This document shows positions 51,999 through 61,271 of a stretch of 64,000 nucleotides of DNA, piece by piece. Position 1 is the first letter of the stretch, and each line of letters starts with the position of its first letter. The DNA lies in the NCBI GenBank assembly GCA_905221605.1, contig CAJNDS010000150.1:150170-214169 (forward strand). The letters are read 5' to 3'. Under the pieces are notes generated by a model, which did no database searches, was not told the origin of the DNA, and worked only from the letters and a program-made list of their open reading frames with translations. Source of the DNA: Symbiodinium natans. Taxonomy: Eukaryota > Sar > Dinophyceae > Suessiales > Symbiodiniaceae. A program made the position numbers and the translations under genes.

Positions 51999-52419
51999 GT
52001 GCCCCTGAGCCTTACACCCTGAAGTTCCGAAGCTCCGCAAGCCTCGAAGACTCATGTGAGGGGTTTACGATAGTAGGGGTACCTTTATTGGGGTGCCGAT
52101 TCTCGGGGGATCCCGCCATTTGGAGATTTTTATTAGGGGCCCCTTATTTTCGTCAACCCCATATGAACGATTGTTCCACATTTTCTTCCAAATGCGGCAG
52201 AGGATGAACAATAATCCGTTCTGGCCAGACCAAGATGCGCACTACGCTCCTCGCGGATGATTTTGCAATGTGTGAAGGAGAGCCGGCTACGTGTTCAAAT
52301 GCATCTTTGCATCCAGCGGTTTTGCCATCTGGCTTGGCATATCTTTGGCAGTTCGTGTACCTTGTTCTTCTTCATAGCCAAGCCTTTCTTTTGACCAGCT
52401 CGAACTACAGCCTAACCCC

Positions 52420-52530
52420 TAACCCTAAACCTTAAACCCAAAACCCTAAACCCTAAACCCTAAACCCTAAACCCTAAACCATAAACCCTAAACCCTAAAT
52501 CCTAAACCTTAAACCCCAAACCCTAGACCC
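52420..52530. repeat. (CCCTAAA)n array
   Basis: About 14 heptamers with a few CCTTAAA and CCATAAA variants. Confidence 0.9.
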
Positions 52531-53545
52531 GAAGCCGCCTTGACTGCGGCGCAGCTTTCAGGCGCTGTTCTGTTGACGTCGTGCTGACAGAGGTGCCCTG
52601 GCTTCCACGGGGTTTCCGGGTTGGGGTTCTGAGGGCTCCTACTCACAGCCCAAGTTCAGGGTTTAGGGTCTATAGGGTGTAGGGTCATGTGTCATCCCTA
52701 AATTGTAGGCCCATGGGGGCTTGGGCCATTGAAGTTATCACGTGTGGCTACTGCCTTTTGTGACTTGTTCAGTCGGGATTACCCTACAAAACTGGATTTC
52801 AGCATCAACCACCTTCAGTTTGTTGCTATATATATATATATATATATATGTCGGTGGTGATGGTAATGGTAAGAGAACATGTTCATATGATCACTAGCGA
52901 CCATGTTCCCGGAATCGCTTTTTTTGACGTTCATCCGCGTTGATACTTCAAGGTTATGGTGCTTTAGGGTTGTAGGGTTCATGGTTCACCCTAAACTCTG
53001 ACCCCCAAACCTCTAATCTAGGGCAAATTTGGCGTTTAGGGTTTTAGGGTTGAGGGTTTTAGGGGTTAAGAGGTTTAGGGTTGAGGGTTTTAGGGGTTTA
53101 GAGGTTTACAGTTGAGGGTTTTAGGGGTTTAGGGGTAGGGTTACGGTCCAGGGTCTGGGGTTTGGGTTGAGGGTTTAGGGTAAGCCCGTGGCCCTTCGCT
53201 TTTTCCTCTAGCGCCCCGTCGCAGACCGATGCCGTGGATGCGAAGCCGCTCTGGGCAAAGGCGCAGTTGACAGTTTGGGGGGTTCAACCCTAAACCCTGA
53301 ACCCTAAACCCTGAACTACAGTAAACCCTGAAACCCGAAACTCTAAACCCTAAGCCTGAAACCTAACCCTAAACCCTAAACCCTCGGCTTGCGCATGGCC
53401 GGTTTTCTAAGTTATCGTCCCCAGCGTTTGGTACCCGACGCAATACGAGGACGGAGTACTAAGGCGGGCCACAAGAGGGGTCCGAATTTTAGACCTGACC
53501 ACCTCAGTCCTCAAGACCCTAACCCTTAAATCCTGAATCTCTAGG

Positions 53546-53632
53546 TTCCAAACCCTAAACTCTAAACCCTAAACCCTAAACCCTAAACCCTAAACCCTAA
53601 ACCCTAAACCCGAAACCCTAAACCCCAGGTGG
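53546..53632. repeat. (CCCTAAA)n array
   Basis: About 12 heptamers ending at CCCCAG followed by GTGGT, a possible 3' splice site. Confidence 0.9.
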
Positions 53633-55117
53633 TACAGGAGGATGCACCCTGAAGTTTGACGGCTTTCCTGAGGGCGTGTACGTTGAGAGCATTTGGGGGT
53701 TCAAGGCGGAGGGGAGGAGGAGAAGGTGGATGTGGTTGTTCGTGTTTCACGTCTGGAGAACGCTGACGGTCCGCCCGAAAAAGGTGATTCCAGTTAAAAA
53801 AAAAAACCCCAAACCCTAAACCCCAAACCCTGCAAACCTTAAGCCGCAAGCCCTATCGACTTTCAGGAGGATTCTAACTAGGGGCATTCTGAGCCTCAGC
53901 CGCCCTGGCGCCAGGTGGCCGAGCTGGCAGGAGGAGCTGTTGCAGAAGCAGGACTTCCCCTAAACCCGAATCAGAGCCTGCCCTTAACCGTTTGTGGCGT
54001 TGGGGGGGCCTTGAGTTTTGGGGGGATGGGCTGGGGTTTCCGAGGTCTTGGCGGGCCTGTACGCACGGCTCTGCAAAAACGAGTAGCTCGCCACAGCATT
54101 CCTCCACCACCACCCCCACCACTTGTTAAAAGATGATTGTTTGTTTATAACCGCATTAGGGGTAGAACAGGGGTTTAGGGTTTAGGGACAGCCTGATTCA
54201 GGGTACTTACAACCCTTCTTTCAACTACGTACTCGAATCCTGAAACAGAGCCGAAGCTTTGCTGTTGTGGATGTATGGCCTGGGGTTGCACAGCAAAGGG
54301 ACTGCATGGGTTTCACTCGATGGGCTCGCGCAGAACTTCGCAAGCCCAAAAGCGATGCGTTGTTCAATTTTCTGAAAAGCCCTTGTTCAATTTACTTAAC
54401 CGCCCTTGTGCTTGAAGTGACAAGAGGAGCTTTGAGACTAGGGCCCCTAAGCCCTAAACCCGAAACCTTAGACCCTCAACCCCAAGCAAGCCGGCCCACC
54501 CGGCAACCTCCCTGTCAGTTTCCCGGAGATGTTCTGTTTGTTTTTTTGGGTTCTATACGGGACCCTTTGTACAGACGTTTTCTTCATGGGTTTAATGGCC
54601 AACCTAGGTTAGTATGTACCCTACATGTATACATAACTCTAAGGGTAAGCCTTGAATTTCAAGCTCAGTTTCCTCCCTTTGCCACCCAGGACGCCAGTAC
54701 GATCTTCTCTGACCAAATCGCTTCAAAGAGTCTTTGGAGCCAGCCCTTTCCATTGCTTCGTGCTCAGGGTTTGGTTTAGGGTTTGACAGGGGTCTGGGGT
54801 GGATCTTGATGGAACCTGCTGGTACCTTTCGGGGATGACAAGGTGTCAGCCTCCTACCTTTGTGTGGCGCCTACTTGCCTAGAACGTATTGGTATAGGTA
54901 GCATGCATTTTCGTGGGCTGGGTTTTTTCTTGATTGGGAACTAGAGTGCCGAGTGCCGTATGCCATTAATCATTAGTTGTGGATGGAACACATCTAGATG
55001 TCGAGACGGTATGCATGATTGTTCGATGTTGGTCGCAGATTCTGTTGCGGAGGTCTGCATTGGACGGGATCACCGGGGTGTTTTGGCATAAGGCAGCATT
55101 TCTCATATCCGTTCTAA

Positions 55118-55211
55118 CCTAAACCCTAAACCCTAAACCCTAAACCCTAAACCCTAAACCCTAAACCCTAAACCCTAAACCCTAAACCCTAAACCCTAAA
55201 CCCTAAACCCT
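55118..55211. repeat. (CCCTAAA)n array
   Basis: 13 near-perfect heptamers that end within a few tens of bases of the rRNA-like fragment. Confidence 0.95.
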
Positions 55212-55261
55212 GTATTCAGTCAATTTCATACAGCCATGTCAGCAGCTTCGCATACAACAAA

Positions 55262-55390
55262 TTCTAGTCGTGCCTTTCAGTACGAGAGCAAGGACGACGG
55301 TAAGACCATAGCTGTCTCTCCTATGGGATCACGAAATGAAGTATTGTTGAGAGCACCTAATCTCAATACATATGAACTTGAAACATAAGT
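55262..55390 (+). rRNA. Large-subunit rRNA 3'-domain fragment, mitochondrial-type (likely nuclear insertion)
   Basis: AGTACGAGAG at 55279-55288 is the universally conserved sarcin-ricin loop of large-subunit rRNA. The flanks GTCGTGCCTT and AAGGACGAC pair as its stem with one bulged G. About 60 nt downstream, TTGAGAGCACCTAATCTCAA matches in position and form the domain VI hairpin of bacterial 23S rRNA (GCTGAAAGCATCTAAGCAC). It is followed by GAACTTGAAAC. The AT-rich composition differs from the cytosolic rRNA loop context and from the surroundings. In alveolate mitochondria rRNA genes are split into short pieces, one carrying this domain, so a mitochondrial origin is inferred. Located in a nuclear repeat context, it is probably a mitochondrion-derived insertion rather than a working gene. 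Exact ends unknown. Confidence 0.7.
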
Positions 55391-55726
55391 TGTAAAGTTG
55401 ATTGTTTTGAGCATCTATGTTACGCGTTTTAGGTATATCATTCTCGTCGCACGCCGCAACGGACCTCATTTATCATGGGCATTTCAGGCTTTTTGGTGCC
55501 AACAAAGAGAATTTCCTTGCGAGGCACGTGGAAGCAAATGTACATCTGCTGGGACGGGCCGTTGATCCGAAGACCCTAAACACTAGAAGGCCACAAAAGC
55601 TGAGGAAGGGTCGAAGATTTCCAGGTGCAAGTCGGGCCTTTCATCCCAAGCTGTGGCGGCGCTGGCTCAGATGCCTTGGTTTTTCAGTTTTTAACGTTTG
55701 TGCAAGTCAAGGCTCCGTCGGGCGCC

Positions 55727-56086
55727 ATGGGTTGCAAGCATAGCCAGGCCCAGGCCGCCGTCGCATCTCGTCCGAAGTGTCTCCGGGATGGCTGCGCGTT
55801 CGCCAAGCACACGCAGCAGCCGCATGGATACTGCTGCAACGCGTGCAAGGCGAATGGTCAACATGGGCCTTTGTGTGAGCAGCAGGCTTTCTCTATGGCC
55901 GCGTCTACCAAGCAGGTGGTCCCTGCCACTGCGCCCGCAGCACCTGCAGTGCTTACAGGGACTACAGCCGGCGATCGTGTTTCCCTAACTTGGGCGCCCT
56001 CATTGCTGTTCCTGGGACTCCAAGACTCCAACAAGCCTAAACAGTTTGCCCAAATGCAAGGCAGAGTAGGGCATATTCGAGTATAA
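55727..56086 (+). CDS. Small Cys/His-rich protein with N-myristoylation motif
   Basis: The ATG at 55727 (GGCGCCATGGG, strong context) starts MGCKHSQAQ, which fits the myristoylation consensus (Gly2, Ser6) with an adjacent Cys3 for palmitoylation, so membrane anchoring is inferred. Residues 18-51 form a Cys/His cluster (C-x4-C near PKCLRDGC, then HGYCCNAC and HGPLCE) of a size suited to binding one or two zinc ions. A Pro/Ala/Thr-rich linker follows (residues 58-79). The frame closes at 56084, giving 119 residues. The last 35 may be intron read-through, because an AG/G border occurs near 55960. The frame is open upstream of this ATG too, but with no better start. Family not identified. Confidence 0.6.
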   Translation: MGCKHSQAQAAVASRPKCLRDGCAFAKHTQQPHGYCCNACKANGQHGPLCEQQAFSMAASTKQVVPATAPAAPAVLTGTTAGDRVSLTWAPSLLFLGLQDSNKPKQFAQMQGRVGHIRV

Positions 56087-56137
56087 CCCCCCCAAGGTTG
56101 AGTAGGCCATAGCCTAGACCCCAAACCCTAAAAACCA

Positions 56138-56205
56138 AACGATGAACCCTAAACCCCAAACCCTAAACCTTAAACCCTAAACCCTCAACCCTCAACCCTA
56201 AACCC
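56138..56205. repeat. CCCTAAA/CCCTCAA mixed block
   Basis: About nine heptamers upstream of a GC-rich island (56215-56330) that could hold an exon but shows no clear frame. Confidence 0.8.
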
Positions 56206-56334
56206 CCCCAAATAGCATGGGACCAACGCAGCCGCAGGTTTGGGAAGACAACGAGTCTAGGGATGGAGCCGTCCCCCGAGCTGAGGGCCACAGAGACGAT
56301 GCACATTGTTGCTCATAAAGGCGCCCTTTGAGGG

Positions 56335-56445
56335 AGTTTGGGGTTTGGGGTTTAGGGTTTAGGGTTTGGGGTTTAGGGTTTAGGGTTTAGGGTTTGGGGT
56401 TTAGGGTTTAGGGTTTAGGGTTTGGGGCTTAGGGTTTAGGGTTCT
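56335..56445. repeat. (TTTAGGG/TTTGGGG)n array
   Basis: About 15 G-strand heptamers alternating between the two types. Confidence 0.95.
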
Positions 56446-56981
56446 CGGTAGCCCAGTGGCGCCCTTTCGAGCCTTTTTCTTTGGTTCAAGGTGGTTCCCA
56501 TGCAAGATAGCCCACCCCCCCCCCCAAAAAAAAAAAGGGTAGCCTTGTGACAGTGCCAAGAAGGTGAGCTCTTCGCAGCTTTCGGAAGATGGATGGACCC
56601 AAAGCTGCAGAAGCTTTGTCATAGTTGGGTAACATTTTGCATTTTTAAGGGTACTTAAACCCAATAAGGAATATACATTTAGTTTTTTGAATAATATCAG
56701 TTTAGTGTTTTTTAAAGAATATCCCAACCATGAACAAGGAAAGGCCAGCAGCCCGCCAACTTCGTTGGGAGGCTCAGCGCTGCCGACGGCCAGTGGGTGC
56801 CGGACATGCACCGTCAGGGCCTCTCCGTGCATGCCCTGCGAATCACGTGCTTGAAGCTCTATCCCCCTTTGGGAATTACCATTATTATTATTATTGTTTT
56901 AAATATAATTTTTGGTCATATAAAACCCAAGAGGATATTGAAGATGGTGTTTTTTTTTTAAAGGTTCTAAGGGGAGTGTAG
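56446..56981. other. Region with no supported gene
   Basis: Unique DNA with a C-run/A-run at 56513-56536 and AT-rich sequence at 56620-56720 and 56880-56960. Confidence 0.4.
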
Positions 56982-57249
56982 GAAGAGCATCTCGTGGACC
57001 CGCGACTGTCGTGGGAACGAGCTGAGCCCGGCCGTTCAGCAGCTGACAGCGTGCTACGTCTTGGGCGAGCATGGCAACATGATCATGTTTCGGGACGATG
57101 GGGACAGCAGCGCGCCCGGGACACAGCACAAGTGGCACGAAACGAACTACACCGGGAAAGTGCCCGGCTTCAAGAACAGTGGAACTGCGCGGGCGGTCGT
57201 CGTTTATCGCGACTCGGTGACTGGCATCGACCGCGCCTTGGCGATTTGA
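56982..57249 (+). CDS. Exon, probably 3'-terminal, of an unrecognised gene
   Basis: After a TAG acceptor at 56981, one frame runs to a TGA at 57247. It encodes RDCRGNELSPAVQQLTACYV, then LGEHGNMIMFRDDGD, SSAPGTQHKWHETNY and a Val-rich beta-like tail VVVYRDSVTGIDRALAI. The composition is that of a folded, extracellular or enzyme-like domain, but I do not recognise it. The ATG at 57067 (GNMIMF) is internal. An AT-rich intron-like region precedes the exon. Confidence 0.6.
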
Positions 57250-57743
57250 TGCGACCGTCTCTTCCAGACTTTGCAGTTGCACCTTAAGGTGTGTGTGTAT
57301 ATATGTATATATGACCCTACCATTACCTTGAACACTAAACCCTAAACAAGATAAGAAATATACGGATATAAGTACAGAATCATATTTGTCTACAACGATA
57401 TAAACATACACTTATGGAGTTCAAAAAACATATAGATATATAAATATTTGCTCATACAATGCTATATTTACATAACATATAATTATGTAATTAAGAGTCT
57501 TTTTCGTAATTTCATGAGATAATTCTAAAACATTGCAGTTTTTATCATTGTAGAATTATGTGTATATATATATACACACACACACATTTTTCTAGTTTTA
57601 TACATATATTCTCTATCATTTTGTAGTATAATGCTATTTCTGATGTTCTAATTAAGTAATTGTATAGTTATCGAGTAAGATAATTGAAAAATCTAACATG
57701 ATGTAATAAGACAGATAGTAATACAAAAGGATATAAGAATCAA

Positions 57744-57966
57744 GAATATAACACTATAAGGCAATACAAGTATAAGAATATAAGATTATAAGAATATTTG
57801 AATATTAGAATATTAGAATATAAGAATATAAGAATATAAGAATATAAGAATATAAGAATATAAGAATATAAGAATATAAGAATATAAGAATATAAGAATA
57901 TAAGAATATAAGAATATAAGAATATAAGAATATAAGAATATAAGAATATAAGAATAAAAGAAAATA
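57744..57966. repeat. (AATATAAG)n octamer array
   Basis: About 22 tandem octamers. Three long minus-strand frames across it are period artefacts. Confidence 0.95.
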
Positions 57967-58149
57967 AATAAGACCATAGGAATATAAGAAGGTAAGACGA
58001 CAAGAAGAGAATAACATACTAACATCGTAGCATCATAGTATCACGATATCATCTCATAATATCACACCACCAGAATATCATAATAGCATGGCGTGCATGG
58101 CGTCGAAATTAATACCATATTTTCATGCTATCATAATAGCATAGTATCA

Positions 58150-58250
58150 TAAATCCATAAGATCATAATCTCATAATCTCATAATCTTATAATCTCATAA
58201 TCTCATAATCTCATAATCTCATAATCTCATAATCTCATAATCACAAAATC
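58150..58250. repeat. (ATAATCTC)n octamer array
   Basis: About ten tandem octamers. A second octamer family close to the first. Confidence 0.9.
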
Positions 58251-58436
58251 TATCATAACATTGGAATACCAGAGTAGGGCTTAAGGGTCCACGGGTCTCA
58301 GGGTATTAAGGGTTCAGAGTTCAAGATTTGGAGAACTTAGTGTTTAGGCTTTAGGCTTGAAGTCCTTGAGGCTTTCGGGCTAGAGTCGTTTAGGGTTTAG
58401 GGTTTAGGGTTTAGGGTTAAGGGTTTATTTCTTGAG

Positions 58437-58552
58437 GCATCTTCGCCCTGCACGGCTGCAAGGGGGTCATGACTGGGGTGTACGATCCGCAGAGCTCGGC
58501 GCCGGGGCACGTGGTATGGAACAAAGAGCCCGAGACTTGGTGGTGCTCTACT
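58437..58552 (+). CDS. Internal exon of an unrecognised gene
   Basis: After TTGAG at 58436, the frame encodes GIFALHGCKGVMTGVYDPQS, then SAPGHVVWNKEPETWWCST, and stops at a GT donor (58553). The HG...SSAPG...W pattern loosely recalls the exon at 57001-57249. Function unknown. Confidence 0.5.
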
Positions 58553-59078
58553 GTAGCTTTAGATCTTTAGCCTTTTTGGGTTTATTGGGTTTCTTAGTAA
58601 GGCAGCTAAAAGTTTCATTTTTTACTAACCTCCTAAGTGCAGCCAAGGAGAGGATGGACTTGCCAGGAACCCAGCTTCCGGATCAGGTTTGCGAGTGAGG
58701 TTCCGTTGGTGACCCAGGAATAAACGATGCGAGCGACAAATCACGGTATTCAAGATACAGATGCGAAAATCGGCCAAAGAACACTTCAAATACTAGCAAC
58801 TGGTTTATCAGAATCATAGGGCTCACATGCAGAGATTTTCGCGCGAGGAGGGAGAGTTGCGACCACAGGGGGTGTGTTGGCGAGTTGGGAGCCCAGGTCG
58901 CAGGTGGGAAATGGCAAGGCGACGAGCTTGGAGTTCCGCCCCCTGTGCCTTGGAGGGGGGGGGGGGTGTTGATTCATGAAAACCCGATGTTGGGGTCTTC
59001 AGGGAGTAGGATTCTTGTTCTGGGGGCGCGAAAAACCCGACAGAACCCGATGGCTCCAGATTTTTTTGAGTGTTGCAG

Positions 59079-59187
59079 GTCCCTGGTCGTCGCGAATGGG
59101 AAGCTCTTCATGTCAAGTGCTTCCTGGATCTTGCAGCGCATCGACGGCCCGGAGCCCGTTTGGAAGGGCATCATCGACATCGCTAAG
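59079..59187 (+). CDS. Internal exon of an unrecognised gene
   Basis: Bounded by GTTGCAG and a GT donor after GCTAAG. The frame reads SLVVANGKLFMSSASWILQR, then IDGPEPVWKGIIDIAK. Strongly protein-like, beta-strand pattern. Probably the same transcript as the exons at 58437, 59402 and 59880, although the phases have not been proven. Confidence 0.6.
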
Positions 59188-59261
59188 GTTCCTGGGCCCT
59201 TGGGATACTGTTATGTTGTCCCTTTCTTGGTTTCAGAGGGTCATGCTTAGAATTTGTCAAC

Positions 59262-59370
59262 CCGGAACCCCAAACCCCAAACCCCAAACCCCAAACCTCA
59301 AACCCTAAACCCTAAACCCTAAACCCTAAACCCTAAACCCTAAACCCTAAACCCTAAACCCTAAACCCTG
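59262..59370. repeat. (CCCCAAA)n then (CCCTAAA)n array
   Basis: About 15 heptamers, 30 bp before the next exon's acceptor. Confidence 0.95.
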
Positions 59371-59401
59371 AACCAGAAGGCCTCGGGGGTCCAACTCCCA
59401 G

Positions 59402-59491
59402 GTGCGCCAGGGGGATGGCCAGCTGAACGAAGCGGTGGGGGGCATCCGGGGCATGACCGCAGTGAAGTGCCCGTCCCTACCTGACCCTTGG
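59402..59491 (+). CDS. Internal exon of an unrecognised gene
   Basis: The acceptor CTCCCAG is preceded by a CCCTAAA array. The frame reads VRQGDGQLNEAVGGIRGMTA, then VKCPSLPDPW. It ends at TTGG followed by GTTTAGGG, so the telomere-like array starts exactly at the GT donor. Confidence 0.55.
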
Positions 59492-59515
59492 GTTTAGGGT
59501 TTAGGGTTTAGGGTT

Positions 59516-59774
59516 TAATGTTGACTTCGCATTAATAAACCCCCCCCCCCCCCCCCCCTTCATTGATCAATCTCTCCGGCCAGGGCCTCCTCAATAATGT
59601 TCGCCTAAATCCTGGTAGGACGTACTATTAGTTTTAGTATTAGGTAGTAGCACCACGCCCGTAAAAACCGGATTTCCCGGGTCGGATTTTACAATTGTGG
59701 CGGGCTACACTATTGTGTTCCGGCAGCGGGATTTTACAATTGCGGCGGGAATCACTAATGTGAAGTCAACATTA
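59516..59774. mobile_element. Inverted-repeat element inserted in a TTTAGGG array
   Basis: Ends TAATGTTGACTTCGCATTA and TAATGTGAAGTCAACATTA are reverse complements apart from one mismatch. TTTAGGG repeats lie on both sides, and removing the element with a TA (or TTA) duplication restores a perfect GGGTTTAGGG. About 259 bp. It contains a C18 run and two copies of GGATTTTACAATTG. Non-coding, with Tc1/mariner- or PIF-like target preference. Confidence 0.8.
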
Positions 59775-59815
59775 GGGTTTAGGGTTTAGGGTTTAGGGTT
59801 TAGGGTTTAGGGTAT
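59775..59815. repeat. (TTTAGGG)n array, right part
   Basis: Continuation of the array at 59492-59515, interrupted by the element at 59516-59774. Confidence 0.9.
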
Positions 59816-59879
59816 AAAAGGTTATATAGAATCTTACAACGTAGAGGTTATCCTTTTTTGACCGAACAGTGTTCAGCCC

Positions 59880-59933
59880 TAAGGACCGCGAGTCCATCCT
59901 CTTCTGCTGGAACCCGAATAGCATCCCGGTATG
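59880..59933 (+). CDS. Short exon candidate
   Basis: KDRESILFCWNPNSIP, ending at CCCG followed by GTATGC, a good GT donor. Probably belongs with the preceding exons. Confidence 0.4.
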
Positions 59934-60103
59934 CCCTTGGTGATGTATTTTCTGGGTTCTGACTGATACTTTCTAAAATCATGTTGCCAAAACGAGCCGT
60001 CTTCCAATTTTTTGTATCTGGCACTTCTATGGTGGCTTAGTTTCAGGCAACAAAAGCCCGCGTTAACCAGTCTCTAGTAGGTTGAAGAAGGTGCCGTTGA
60101 TAA

Positions 60104-60607
60104 ATGGCCAACCTAGGCAACTCGGAATCCTGGATCCTCCGTGCTGATCCCGCAGAGGATGGGTCCCTGAAGCAGCCGGTGGAGGAGACTTCCATCCGCC
60201 GGGTGGCAAAAAGCTACCTGAAGACTGAAGATTTGTACTATACCCTGGCTGCTTACAACAACATGCTTCCTGCCTCGATGGGATCGCAGGCCTGCCACTT
60301 GATCGGCTTCGAAATCTACTTGGGCAGAGCGGCGGCTCCTATGGGGGGCTTGGACTCTGGGCAAGCGAAGAATGCTGCGGGCTACTGGGCTGGCGGGGGC
60401 ATAGCCGTGCGCGCGGGTCCGGACGACTACTACATGGTGGAGGTCGGGGGCCGAGGCTCAAAGACAAGCCGGCCTCTAACAGCGGTGCGTTGCTTCGAGC
60501 ATTCGCCTTTCCCGAGTGAAGCTGGGGCGATTTACTTCGGTGGCTATGACTGCAACAGTAATCCATCGGATAACACTGCATGGATTTACAAGAGCAAGCC
60601 CGCATGA
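60104..60607 (+). CDS. Intact 167-residue orphan protein
   Basis: The ATG at 60104 follows an in-frame TAA directly, so the start is clear unless an upstream exon joins here. Stop TGA at 60605. The sequence is globular: an N-terminal charged helix region (RRVAKSYLKTEDLYYTLAAY), then Gly/Ala-rich beta-like segments (LIGFEIYLGRAAAPMGG; YWAGGGIAVRAGPDDYYMVE), and a C-terminal part with GAIYFGGYDCNSNPSDNTAW. Three Cys. No signal peptide, no membrane segment, no recognised catalytic motif. Unbroken over 168 codons with balanced residue use, it is very probably a real gene. The antisense frames here are shadows. Confidence 0.75.
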   Translation: MANLGNSESWILRADPAEDGSLKQPVEETSIRRVAKSYLKTEDLYYTLAAYNNMLPASMGSQACHLIGFEIYLGRAAAPMGGLDSGQAKNAAGYWAGGGIAVRAGPDDYYMVEVGGRGSKTSRPLTAVRCFEHSPFPSEAGAIYFGGYDCNSNPSDNTAWIYKSKPA

Positions 60608-61208
60608 ACGTGAGCCCACGCTGAGCCCTGAACCTGAAAGCCCACGCTCTGAACCCTCAAGCCTTTACCCCTGAATGCTGTGCGCCAAGTCCCCAAACCA
60701 CGCGACCCGGCCGCAAAGCGGCCAAGGGTCCGAAGCCGGCTGCAATGGTCCGAAGCCTGCAAGGTCAACAGACAGACGCGGTTCGGCAGGATCGATTCCT
60801 AAGGGCTTACTTGAGGGTTGATTGTAGCATGACTTGACGCTCGAAGAGATGTGGTCTGTGTGGCCACTTTGAGCATTGCTGAGTGTTGGCTAGGTAAATC
60901 AGGTGCACTTTGTTAATAACTGGGCGGAAGTTTCAGACTGCAGGGCAATCGATACTGCTGTCAGATCAACTCCCCTCCTCACTGTATGATGTTTCAGGCA
61001 CATGCTTTGTCAATGCTTTGTTGCAGAAATCAAGAAATCTCAATCGAACAGGCTGAATTGATCTGTGCAACGGGTAGAGCACCTGAAGCGTATCAGTTTT
61101 CGGTCAAGAATCTCTTGGCAGTTGCCACTGCAGCCGTAGAGGTACATGCATGAATGGCAAAGAAGTGTTGAAATTCTGAGCGAATAGAGATGTCATATTC
61201 AGGATTTC
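60608..61208. other. Intergenic region
   Basis: Unique DNA, no heptamer array and no supported gene. It may contain the promoter or a 5' exon of the alpha-kinase gene. Confidence 0.4.
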
Positions 61209-61271
61209 ATGGTGCTGTTTCTCTGTTGGATGATTGATTGTGACAAAGTTTGCAGCAACAGCATAGCTGTC

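Larger units (their letters stand above)
51999..55117. other. Region with no supported gene
   Basis: TTTAGGGG-type degenerate repeats at 53030-53180 (unit of about 34 bp), a TA microsatellite at 52830-52850, and unique DNA. Weak exon candidates after TTCCTCTAG at 53210 (to about 53270) and at 53890-53960 are noted but not called. The frame 54267-54779 (+) has no motif. Confidence 0.4.
57250..58436. other. AT-rich region without genes
   Basis: Strongly AT-rich (57290-58260), with TATA/CACA microsatellites and two octamer arrays. Abrupt base-composition change at both ends. Confidence 0.7.

Noticed and set aside
57740-58025. Minus-strand frames rich in YSYILIFL
   Set aside because: Translation of the AATATAAG octamer array.
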